A stretch of DNA of 6,899 bases from an uncultured Collinsella sp. GTDB taxonomy: Bacteria > Actinomycetota > Coriobacteriia > Coriobacteriales > Coriobacteriaceae. The notes under the pieces are model-generated. The model did not search any database, was not told where the DNA came from, and saw only the letters and a program-made list of their open reading frames with translations. Within the stretch, counting starts at the first letter, position 1. Every line of letters begins with the position of its first letter. Position numbers and translations under genes: made by a program. The stretch covers positions 1 through 6,899 of the forward strand of contig CABQHZ010000093.1 in the NCBI GenBank assembly GCA_902464175.1. The letters are read 5' to 3'. This document shows positions 1 to 5,257 of the stretch, in pieces.

Positions 1-39
1 ATCGGGGTTCTGGTGACCAAAGACAAGAACGTTTGCCAT
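1..39 (-). CDS. ppaC: Manganese-dependent inorganic pyrophosphatase, N-terminal fragment (DHH family)
   Basis: Only the first 13 codons are inside the window, reading leftward from ATG at 39 to the edge: MANVLVFGHQNPD. The GHxNPD segment is the first metal-binding motif of family II (DHH) inorganic pyrophosphatases; the Bacillus PpaC N-terminus, as I recall it, reads almost the same (..ILIFGHQNPDTD). The enzyme hydrolyses cytoplasmic pyrophosphate to phosphate using Mn2+ or Co2+, with the motif's His and Asp as metal ligands. A good ribosome site, GGAGG at 50-46, lies 6 nt before the ATG and supports this start. The gene follows the ROK kinase on the same strand after a 166-bp gap with GC-rich hairpins, so it is probably a separate housekeeping unit. 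With so few residues another DHH phosphoesterase cannot be fully excluded. Confidence 0.78.
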   Translation of the reverse strand, partial: MANVLVFGHQNPD

Positions 40-91
40 GGATATCCTCCACTTGCTATGTGTACTTGGACGTAGCTATGGTAGCACGCTA

Positions 92-126
92 GTGCCGCGC
101 CTTCGCAGACGGAAGGGGCGCGGCAC
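92..126. terminator. GC-rich hairpin downstream of the ROK kinase gene (possible terminator)
   Basis: A perfect 10-bp inverted repeat, GTGCCGCGCC (92-101) and GGCGCGGCAC (117-126), encloses a 15-nt loop that can add a few inner TTC/GAA pairs. It lies 80 nt past the kinase stop and 53 nt before the pyrophosphatase start. No run of T follows on either strand (TAGCGTGC on the minus strand, AATTTGG on the plus strand), so it is not a textbook Rho-independent terminator. It could be a U-poor terminator or a 5' leader hairpin. Confidence 0.45.
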
Positions 127-153
127 AATTTGGGGCAGGCATGGGGACCAAGT

Positions 154-204
154 CTGTCCCTTTTGCACCATGTTGGTACAAAGTAACCTGACCCCCTTGC
201 ACCA
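154..204. repeat. Imperfect 17-bp direct repeat with a hairpin between copies
   Basis: CTGTCCCTTTTGCACCA (154-170) recurs as CTGACCCCCTTGCACCA (188-204), 14 of 17 positions identical. A 9-bp inverted repeat, TTTGCACCA (162-170) and TGGTACAAA (174-182) with a 3-nt loop, overlaps the first copy. All pairs form on the minus strand through one G-U wobble. The second copy ends one base before the kinase stop codon. Confidence 0.6.
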
Positions 205-205
205 G

Positions 206-1159
206 CTATTTACCGGCGGCGCGCAGGGCTACGTAGGCGGCACCGATGATGCCGGCGTCGTTGCCGAGCGAAGCGACCTTAATGGGCGTCTCGCGCGAGG
301 CAGAGAGCGCGTACTGCTTAAAGTGCTCGCGGACCTTGTCGAGGTAGACATCAGCCGAAGCGGACGCGCCGCCACCGATCAGGAACATCTCGGGATCGAC
401 CACGTTGGCAATAAGCGCCAAGGCGCGGCCGAGATAGTCGGCCATGGTATCGGCAGCTGCCAGCGCGAGTTTGTCGCCCTCGCGGCAGGCCTGGAACACG
501 TCCTTGGAATCGGAGGGGCCGGTGAGCCCGATGGGCTCGACGCCTGCCTTCTTGCACTCGGCAAGGTAGTTGCTCACCACGCCGGTGGCGCTGGAATACT
601 GCTCCAGGTGGCCATGGCCGCCACAGCCGCAGGTGCGCTCCTCTTCGGGGTTCAGGCACATGTGGCCAATCTCGCCGCCGGCGCCCACAACGCCCGACAC
701 CACGTCGCCGTTAACGATAACGCCGCCGCCCACGCCGGTACCGATGGTGACCATCACCACGTTCTGCACGCCCTTGGCAGAGCCGAGCCAGGCCTCGCCC
801 ATGGCAGCGGCGTTGGCATCGTTCTCGTACTTAACGACCGCGTCGGGGCAGTGCTCCTGAATGGCGACTCTCAGCTCGGGCAGGTTAATGGCAATGTTGG
901 CCTTGACCTTGGCATCGCCCGATGCCGGGATGGGGCACGGAACGGCCAGACCAATGCCCGCCACAAAGGCACGCGGAATCTGCGCCTTGGCGACCACCTG
1001 GTCGATAGCCTCGGTCACCGCGGCAAAGCCCGCGGCGTCAACGATGGGAGGCGTGGGCACGCTGGCCTTGGCCAGCAGGTTGCCGTCCTCGTCGAACAGG
1101 CCCTCCTTAACCGAAGTGCCGCCGACGTCGATGCCGATGTAATACTGCTTAGGTTCCAT
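206..1159 (-). CDS. ROK-family sugar kinase, probable glucokinase
   Basis: A 317-residue cytoplasmic kinase, a normal length for ROK glucokinases, predicted to convert free glucose (or a related hexose) to hexose 6-phosphate with ATP. Visible motifs are the N-terminal phosphate-binding DVGGTSVK (residues 11-18), ENDANAAA with catalytic Asp114 (112-119), the glycine-rich TIGTGVGGG (138-146), the sugar-binding GGEIGH (161-166), and a zinc-type segment CGCGGHGHLEQ (177-187). In that segment the usual third Cys is His184. I chose ATG 1159 over an in-frame extension to 1225 because the family motif begins 10 residues in and AAAGG (1173-1169) lies just upstream. The upstream 22 residues would be read through the repeat-rich leader. 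The gene follows the PTS genes beyond a terminator. It would rescue the unphosphorylated hexose released by the GH1 enzyme. B. subtilis GmuE, at the equivalent place in the gmu operon, is a ROK fructokinase, so exact specificity is open. Confidence 0.9.
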   Translation of the reverse strand: MEPKQYYIGIDVGGTSVKEGLFDEDGNLLAKASVPTPPIVDAAGFAAVTEAIDQVVAKAQIPRAFVAGIGLAVPCPIPASGDAKVKANIAINLPELRVAIQEHCPDAVVKYENDANAAAMGEAWLGSAKGVQNVVMVTIGTGVGGGVIVNGDVVSGVVGAGGEIGHMCLNPEEERTCGCGGHGHLEQYSSATGVVSNYLAECKKAGVEPIGLTGPSDSKDVFQACREGDKLALAAADTMADYLGRALALIANVVDPEMFLIGGGASASADVYLDKVREHFKQYALSASRETPIKVASLGNDAGIIGAAYVALRAAGK

Positions 1160-1304
1160 GGGAGCCCGCCTTTCTCGTTTAAACATTGCTTGTATGGTAC
1201 CGCTCCCCAGGCAAAAACCTGCCAAAAAGGGACAGGTTTGTTTTGGCGGGTTTTATCTGGGAAAACGTGAGTGCCCGCTCAACAGGTCGCACAGGGCCTT
1301 CGCC
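1160..1304. other. Structured leader of the ROK kinase gene
   Basis: Together with the terminator at 1305-1342, this fills most of the 241-bp gap between EIIA and the kinase. It contains the palindromic repeat element at 1207-1260. I see no convincing minus-strand promoter: TTGGCA occurs at about 1227-1222, but the nearest TACCAT -10-like hexamer is 20 nt away, which is too far. The kinase may therefore depend on read-through or on a promoter I cannot recognise. Confidence 0.5.
1207..1260. repeat. Palindromic repeat element, copy upstream of ROK kinase gene
   Basis: Arms 1214-1227 and 1241-1254 pair over 14 bp with a single T-G wobble on the plus strand (C-A mismatch on the minus strand). 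Outside a small internal loop they continue as CCAG (1207-1210) and CTGG (1257-1260). A shorter hairpin shares the left arm: AAACCTG (1215-1221) with CAGGTTT (1233-1239), followed on the plus strand by GTTTTGG. Positions 1231-1252 match the arms of the element at 5104-5201: 19 of 22 bases to the left arm and 20 of 22 to the complement of the right arm. The shared core is TTTTGGCGGGTT. Confidence 0.75.
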
Positions 1305-1342
1305 AAACAAAAGGGCACCGGGAGGCGGAAACTCCCGGCACC
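1305..1342 (-). terminator. Rho-independent terminator after the PTS EIIA gene
   Basis: In the minus-strand transcript an 11-bp GC-rich stem (1342-1332 with 1324-1314, two G-U pairs) closes a 7-nt loop and is followed by a U-rich run, CTTTTGTTT (1313-1305). This is the classic intrinsic terminator form. It lies 58 nt after the EIIA stop and should end most transcripts of the GH1-EIIC-EIIB-EIIA operon before the kinase gene. Confidence 0.88.
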
Positions 1343-1400
1343 TGTGAAAGGGACTAAATTGTCTGTTGGAATACGCGGTCCGTCGCGGCGATAACGCCAG

Positions 1401-1733
1401 CTAGGCCTTCAGTGCCTGCAGCTGCTTGTGGACCTCGATGAGCTCCGTGGCCATAACGCGCATGGTCTCGGTACCTGCCATCTGGTCCTCGGCATGCAGC
1501 AGAATCAGCGGGGCCTCGCCGTTACGCTCGCCGTTGGCCTCCTTTTTAAGGAGCCCCATATGGACATCGTGGCCACCGTTGTAAGCATCGTCGCCCTGCT
1601 TGATAAGCTCCTCGGCGGCGTCAAAATCGCCCTCCTTGGCCTTTTGCACGGCATTGATGTACATGCTCTTGGCGGTACCGACGTAGCTGATGATCTCAAA
1701 GCAGGTCATCTGCAGCTCGTTCATATCCTCCAT
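1401..1733 (-). CDS. PTS lactose/cellobiose-family EIIA component
   Basis: A 110-residue, all-helical-type cytoplasmic EIIA of the lactose/cellobiose PTS family, normal length. It accepts phosphate from HPr and passes it to EIIB. The family's active-site motif is visible as LLHAEDQM, with the likely phospho-histidine at residue 80, and the helix GGHDVHMGLLKKEANGE (53-69) matches the conserved region before it. A GTG at 1742, directly after the EIIB stop, is in frame. I prefer ATG 1733 because AGGTG (1744-1740) stands 6 nt before it, while nothing suitable precedes the GTG. ATG 1724 is a weaker alternative, its GGAGG being only 2 nt away. The ribosome site overlaps the EIIB stop codon TAG, so translation is probably coupled to EIIB. 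It is the last gene before the terminator. Confidence 0.93.
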   Translation of the reverse strand: MEDMNELQMTCFEIISYVGTAKSMYINAVQKAKEGDFDAAEELIKQGDDAYNGGHDVHMGLLKKEANGERNGEAPLILLHAEDQMAGTETMRVMATELIEVHKQLQALKA

Positions 1734-1739
1734 GTGCTG

Positions 1740-1744
1740 CACCT
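1740..1744 (-). promoter_or_regulatory. Ribosome binding site of EIIA, overlapping the EIIB stop
   Basis: AGGTG (1744-1740) includes the last two bases of the EIIB TAG stop (1745-1743) and lies 6 nt before ATG 1733. Its position decides the EIIA start and implies coupling by the terminating ribosome. Confidence 0.6.
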
Positions 1745-2045
1745 AGCCCATCACGCTGATGCAGTGGTCGATAATGCCGGCGGCGTTCATGCGGCCGTAG
1801 TCGACCATGTTGATGACCTCGACCGGGAAACGGCCGGCGGCCTCCTTCTCAAAATCGCCCTTGGTGTAGCCAATCTGCGGGCCGAGCAGCAAGATGTCGC
1901 ACTCGTCCAGGTGATCGTGAGCCTCATTCATGGGGCGAGCCTCGACCTCGATGTCCAGACCGCGGCTTGCGACCTCGGACTGCATCTTCTGGACCAGCAG
2001 GCTCGTGGACATGCCGGCGTTGCAGCAAAGCATGATCTTCTTCAT
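1743..2045 (-). CDS. PTS lactose/cellobiose-family EIIB component
   Basis: A 100-residue cytoplasmic EIIB protein, standard length. It carries the phosphate as a phosphocysteine between EIIA and the sugar bound by EIIC. The P-loop-like site CNAGMSTS follows the first strand MKKIMLC, with the phosphorylated cysteine at residue 8. The later segment DILLLGPQIGY (50-60) is the conserved core strand of the family. The start is clear: AAGGAGGA (2057-2050) stands just before ATG 2045. It is encoded separately from EIIC and EIIA, downstream of EIIC after a 154-bp structured gap and flush against EIIA. Its ribosome site can pair with an upstream UCCUCCU in the same gap, so its translation may be controlled. 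Confidence 0.95.
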   Translation of the reverse strand: MKKIMLCCNAGMSTSLLVQKMQSEVASRGLDIEVEARPMNEAHDHLDECDILLLGPQIGYTKGDFEKEAAGRFPVEVINMVDYGRMNAAGIIDHCISVMG

Positions 2046-2199
2046 GGTTTCCTCCTTATAACTGCGCGGCGCGCAGACGACAACTGGTTTTATTCCTTGC
2101 GGCTACTGTACCCACCCCCTGCATCTTTACGCAGGAGGAGAGCCGCGAGCACCGGCACCGCGTACCGGCGCCCGCAACGGTGGAAGGGAAAACGAACGT
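2046..2199 (-). promoter_or_regulatory. Structured 154-nt EIIC-EIIB intercistronic region
   Basis: This gap is long for an operon whose other PTS junction (EIIB-EIIA) is nearly zero. In the transcript it forms three hairpins. The first, 2171-2149, has 10 bp and a 3-nt GCG loop, with two G-U pairs. The second, 2138-2115, has 8 bp and an 8-nt loop. The third, 2076-2062, has 6 perfect bp with loop GCC. None is followed by a U run, so termination is unlikely. The 5' arm of the second hairpin lies in CUCCUCCUGC, whose UCCUCCU (2139-2133) is the exact complement of AGGAGGA (2056-2050) in the EIIB ribosome site. Likely roles are mRNA processing, stability or translational control of EIIB/EIIA relative to EIIC. 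Confidence 0.6.
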
Positions 2200-3552
2200 T
2201 TAGGCGTTCTGCTCGGCAAGGGCCTCCTGCTTGGCGATGGCCTTCTCGGAGATCCTCATAAAGGGCAGGTAGACAGCCATGCCGATGACAAGCTCGAGGG
2301 CCTGCCACACGCCGGCGCGCCAGTCAAAGCCCGTGGCAAGCAGGGCGTTAATGACGGGAGGCATGGTCCAAGGCACCTGGGCGATGCAGGGGCTGATAAT
2401 GCCCGCGCAGGTCAGGCCATAGGTGATGCCGATGAACAGGTCGGGAAGAAGCACGAACGGAATCATGAGCGGCAGGTTGTACACGACGGGGTAACCGTAG
2501 ATGACCGGCTCGTTAATGTTAAACAGGCCAGGAACGATAGCCATCTTGGCAACGGTCTTGGAAGCCTTGTTCTTGGAGAACAGGAAGGTATCGAGCAGGA
2601 GCATGAGGGTGCAGCCCGAGCCGCCGATGAGGGCGAAGCTGTTGACGATCTGCATGTTCATGTAGTGATCGGGCTGGATGGTGCCGCCGGCGGCAAAGGT
2701 AGCCATGTTGTCGACGATGAGCATGGTCAGGATCGGCTCGACGGTAGCGCCAGAGATGGTGGACTGGTGAATACCGACGCAGAACAGCAGGTTCGCAAGC
2801 GTGTAGATGAGGATAACAGCCCACGGACCGGCGTTCATGATGCTCTTGAGCGGGTTGGAAATGCACGTGGAGATGATGGTGCACAGATCGGTACCGGCAA
2901 ACACGGCGAGCAGAGCCGCGGCAATGGCGAAGATCGAGAGGTTGAGCAGCATCGGGATCATGACGTTAAAGGAGTTGGAGACCGCGGGAGGCACACCCTC
3001 GCCCAGCTTGACCTTAAGCTTCTCGACGCCGGAAATCTTAATGAAGAGCGTGACGGAGAGCAGGGCGATGATGATAGCCGCGAACAGGCCGTTGGTGCCG
3101 GTGTTGGCAGTCGAAAGGGCGCCCGTGACCTCGGCAGAGGTGATCTTGTCGGTGAGCAGCGGGCTCGTGGCGGCAAGCGTGGCGGTGATCTGCTGCGGCA
3201 TCATGATGACGAAAGCAGAGATGGCGACGACCACGCAGGCAAGCGGGTTATCGAAGCGCTCGTTCTTAGCGAGGCTGTAGCCGATCAATCCGGCCAAGAT
3301 AATGGCAGAGACGTTGAGGGTGCCCAGCGTAATTGCCGAACCCCAGGTCTGAAGGTTGGCAAGGCCCGCTGCATCGAGCGGGAACAGGGGGAACACGACG
3401 TTGTTAATAAGAACCGCGATACCCGCAAGGATATAGAGCGGCGTGATGGTCGCGAAGGCATCGCGCAGGGAACGCAGGTGAACCTGGTTTCCCACCTTCG
3501 CAGAGACCTCGGCAAACTTGTCGAGGAAGCTCTTTCCGTTGTCACTGGCCAT
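2200..3552 (-). CDS. PTS lactose/cellobiose-family EIIC permease
   Basis: A 450-residue polytopic membrane permease, about 10 hydrophobic segments, normal for the lactose/cellobiose (ChbC/CelB-like) EIIC family. It binds the external beta-glycoside, moves it across the membrane and presents it to phospho-EIIB. Conserved features are the amphipathic N-terminal helix with HLRSLRDAF (25-33) leading into TPLYILAGI, the substrate-site segment GIHQSTISG (260-268, His262), GGSGCTLMLLL (310-320), FNINEPVIYGYPVVYNLP (344-361, Glu348, matching the sugar-binding Glu of the ChbC type), and VPWTMPP (393-399) near the C-terminus. ATG 3552 is preceded by TAGGAGC at a normal distance. It is the second gene of the operon, 120 bp after the GH1 gene. 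The exact sugar cannot be read from sequence; cellobiose and other beta-gluco/manno-oligosaccharides fit the neighbours. Confidence 0.95.
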   Translation of the reverse strand: MASDNGKSFLDKFAEVSAKVGNQVHLRSLRDAFATITPLYILAGIAVLINNVVFPLFPLDAAGLANLQTWGSAITLGTLNVSAIILAGLIGYSLAKNERFDNPLACVVVAISAFVIMMPQQITATLAATSPLLTDKITSAEVTGALSTANTGTNGLFAAIIIALLSVTLFIKISGVEKLKVKLGEGVPPAVSNSFNVMIPMLLNLSIFAIAAALLAVFAGTDLCTIISTCISNPLKSIMNAGPWAVILIYTLANLLFCVGIHQSTISGATVEPILTMLIVDNMATFAAGGTIQPDHYMNMQIVNSFALIGGSGCTLMLLLDTFLFSKNKASKTVAKMAIVPGLFNINEPVIYGYPVVYNLPLMIPFVLLPDLFIGITYGLTCAGIISPCIAQVPWTMPPVINALLATGFDWRAGVWQALELVIGMAVYLPFMRISEKAIAKQEALAEQNA

Positions 3553-3590
3553 GATTGCTCCTAACTTTCAAATCCGGCCTTTTCCTATGC

Positions 3591-3667
3591 GCACGGTGGT
3601 CTGTCGCCCTCTGCCACCAGATGTGCCATGTGTTGCGCGCGGCGGCGTGCGGTCTGGGCGTTCGCCC
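3591..3667 (-). other. Hairpins in the GH1-EIIC intercistronic gap
   Basis: In the 120-nt spacer the transcript has GGGCGAACGCCC (3667-3656) just after the GH1 stop, and a longer imperfect stem: GCAC (3626-3623) and GGTGG (3618-3614) pair with CCACC (3599-3595) and GTGC (3594-3591), with a 4-nt bulge on one side. No U run follows, so this is more likely an RNA-stability or processing element than a terminator. Confidence 0.4.
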
Positions 3668-3672
3668 GGTCG

Positions 3673-5073
3673 CTAGTCGACCACGTGGGTCGTTGCGACC
3701 TGCTTGAGCCAGGCTGCCGACTTCTTAAGGCGACGCTTGTAGCCGTCCATGAGGTCGACCTCGACAAAGCCGTAACGGTTCTTAAAGGCATTCGCCCAAG
3801 ACCAGTTATCGATGACGGCCCAGTAATGGTATCCGCGGCATTTGGCGCCCTCGGCGATTGCCTTGGCGACCCACTCCAGGTGCTGGCGCACAAAGTCGAC
3901 GCGGTAGTCATCCTGGATGGTTCCTTCGGCGTCACGGTTCTTGTATTCGTCCATGATGCCGATACCGTTCTCGGATACAAACCACTCAAGATCGGGGTAG
4001 TTCTTAGCGCAGTCCATGCCAAAGTCGTAGAGGCCCTGCGGGTAGATTTCCCAGCCGCGGCTCTCGTTCATAACGGCGTCGGGCCATACGTACTCGTCGG
4101 CAAAGTGCGGCAGGCCGTACTGGTCGACCTTGCTCGCCGGCGCCTGAACACGCGTGGGGTGGTAGTAGTTGCAGCCGAGCCAGTCGACAACACCCTGCTT
4201 GAGGATCTCTTGGTCGCCGGCGCGGAACGGGAGCCTAACGCCGCCCTCGGCCAGGCTGTCGAGCACGTCGGCAGGAAGCTCGCCCTTGGTGATGAGGTCG
4301 AGCCACCAGCGGTTGTTGATGCCGCTGGTCATGCGCACGGCCTCGAGGTCCGCCTCGCTGGGGTTCTCCTTGGTGTAGACCGGGGTAAAGCAGTTGATCA
4401 TGCCGATCTTGGCATCGGCGCGAATAGCGCCCTCGTCATAGGCGCGACGATAGTTGGCCACGGCCAGCGCGTGCGCCAGCGAGATGTGATACTGCACGGT
4501 GCGGGCGCGGTTGAAGTCGTGGAGCTGCGGGAACCACACGCCCTCCTGATAGCGCTGCTCGGGCTCGACGATGGGCTCGTTAAAGGTGAACCAGTACTTA
4601 ATCTCCTGGCCAAACTCGTGGAAGGCGACGTCGGCGTAATGTGCGTAAGCCTCGACAACCTCACGGCTCTCCCAGCCGCCACGGTTAAAGAGGTAGGTGG
4701 GCATGTCAAAGTGGTACAAGTTGACAAACGGCTCCAAGCCGGCTTCGCGAGAGGCGCGGAACAACTCGTGATACCACGCGGCACCTTCCTCGTTGAGGTT
4801 GCCGTCGGCATCGAGCAGACGGCTCCACTGGATGGAAGTGCGATAGGTATCCAGACCCAAGTCCTTCAAAATGCGAAGGTCTTCCTGGTACTTGGCCATA
4901 AAGTCATTGCCGGCGTAAGAGCCAACGCGGTTGTAGAACGAACCCAGATCCTGGATGGACCAGGTGTCCCACAGGTTCTCGAGCTTGCCGCCCTGGTTCC
5001 ACTGACCCTCAGTCTGCGGGCCGGACATAGCAGCGCCAAAGAAGAAGTCACGGGGCAGCTGATACTGTGCCAT
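3673..5073 (-). CDS. GH1 6-phospho-beta-glycosidase (6-phospho-beta-glucosidase type)
   Basis: A 466-residue cytoplasmic glycoside hydrolase of family 1, normal length, first gene of the operon. It should cleave the 6-phosphorylated beta-disaccharide delivered by the PTS into hexose 6-phosphate and a free hexose. The acid/base Glu166 lies in TFNEP (163-167) and the nucleophile Glu368 in VSENG (366-370). The N-terminal FFFGAAMSGPQTEG is the GH1 signature region. In NWSWANAFKNRYG (423-435) Ser425 replaces the Glu that non-phospho beta-glucosidases use for the sugar 4/6-hydroxyls; that Ser, with Tyr434, matches the phosphate-binding residues of LacG-type enzymes. The third such residue, usually Lys, is Asn432 here, with Lys431 next to it. 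I chose ATG 5073 over a TTG one codon upstream; GAGGA lies about 6 nt before it. Specificity for gluco-, manno- or galacto-configured sugars is not decided by these motifs. Confidence 0.93.
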   Translation of the reverse strand: MAQYQLPRDFFFGAAMSGPQTEGQWNQGGKLENLWDTWSIQDLGSFYNRVGSYAGNDFMAKYQEDLRILKDLGLDTYRTSIQWSRLLDADGNLNEEGAAWYHELFRASREAGLEPFVNLYHFDMPTYLFNRGGWESREVVEAYAHYADVAFHEFGQEIKYWFTFNEPIVEPEQRYQEGVWFPQLHDFNRARTVQYHISLAHALAVANYRRAYDEGAIRADAKIGMINCFTPVYTKENPSEADLEAVRMTSGINNRWWLDLITKGELPADVLDSLAEGGVRLPFRAGDQEILKQGVVDWLGCNYYHPTRVQAPASKVDQYGLPHFADEYVWPDAVMNESRGWEIYPQGLYDFGMDCAKNYPDLEWFVSENGIGIMDEYKNRDAEGTIQDDYRVDFVRQHLEWVAKAIAEGAKCRGYHYWAVIDNWSWANAFKNRYGFVEVDLMDGYKRRLKKSAAWLKQVATTHVVD

Positions 5074-5103
5074 CAAAGTCCTCGCTTTCGTGTTCTAGAG
5101 CTT

Positions 5104-5201
5104 CCGGTTGGAGACGGGTTTGCTTTGGCAGGTTATCCGGCGCGGGCGCGCACCGGCCATACCGATATCCAACCCGCCAAAACAAAACCGTCCCCAAACG
5201 G
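5104..5201. repeat. Long imperfect palindrome in the GH1 leader
   Basis: Arms of 31 bp (5104-5134 and 5171-5201) match as inverted repeats at 26 of 31 positions around a 36-bp GC-rich centre. In the minus-strand RNA, the sense strand of the GH1 leader, three of the five differences become G-U wobbles, leaving two mismatches. The arm core (TTTGGCRGGTT) also occurs in the element upstream of the ROK kinase gene. A small terminator-like hairpin overlaps the outer end: on the minus strand ACCGT (5202-5198) and ACGGT (5191-5187), followed by TTTGTTTT. Confidence 0.8.
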
Positions 5202-5239
5202 TCGATCCCGTTGTGCGGAAGGATTCCGTTCGTTGCTTA

Positions 5240-5257
5240 AACTATAGCGCTCTAATT
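5240..5257. promoter_or_regulatory. Candidate repressor operator overlapping the GH1 promoter
   Basis: The imperfect palindrome AACTATAGCGCTCTAATT has 14 of 18 symmetric positions and a perfect AGCGCT centre (5246-5251). It covers the predicted minus-strand -10 hexamer and part of the spacer, the position expected for a repressor. The neighbouring GntR/UTRA protein is the natural candidate to bind it. This is inferred from symmetry and position only. Confidence 0.4.

Larger units (their letters stand above)
40..205. other. Gap between ROK kinase gene and pyrophosphatase gene
   Basis: No gene is visible here. The stretch holds a GC-rich hairpin (92-126), a 9-bp hairpin (162-182), and a 17-bp imperfect direct repeat (154-170 and 188-204, 14 of 17 identical). 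A promoter for the pyrophosphatase gene is expected here, but I see only a weak extended -10-like TGCTACCAT on the minus strand (91-83, approximate) with no convincing -35. Confidence 0.6.

Noticed and set aside
40..205. tRNA or other structured RNA gene in the left gap
   Set aside because: The hairpins do not form a cloverleaf, and no acceptor/CCA or T-loop sequence is present.
1160..1225. Upstream extension of the ROK kinase by 22 residues
   Set aside because: The ATP-site motif normally starts within about 10 residues of the N-terminus, which fits ATG 1159, and that ATG has its own AAAGG.
38..1270. 410-codon open frame on the plus strand across the ROK kinase gene
   Set aside because: It is antisense to a gene with full ROK motifs and runs through the hairpins and repeats on both sides. 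It is best explained by codon bias.
1428..2261. 277-codon open frame on the plus strand across EIIA and EIIB
   Set aside because: It is antisense to two well-matched PTS genes and their structured spacer, with no family resemblance of its own.
2090..2308. Small minus-strand frame ending in the EIIC-EIIB gap
   Set aside because: It mostly overlaps the end of EIIC in another frame and has no ribosome site, so it does not explain the gap.
2665..3564. 299-codon open frame on the plus strand across EIIC
   Set aside because: It is a highly charged, low-complexity product antisense to a membrane protein gene, a typical shadow frame.
5074..5240. BglG/LicT-type RNA antiterminator (RAT) site in the GH1 leader
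   Set aside because: No RAT-like sequence is seen, no BglG-type regulator gene is present, and the adjacent regulator is a DNA-binding GntR protein.
3628..5247. 539-codon open frame on the plus strand across the GH1 gene
   Set aside because: It lies opposite a clear GH1 gene with both catalytic motifs. It has no recognisable domain or ribosome site, and long antisense frames are normal in GC-rich genes with G/C-ending codons.
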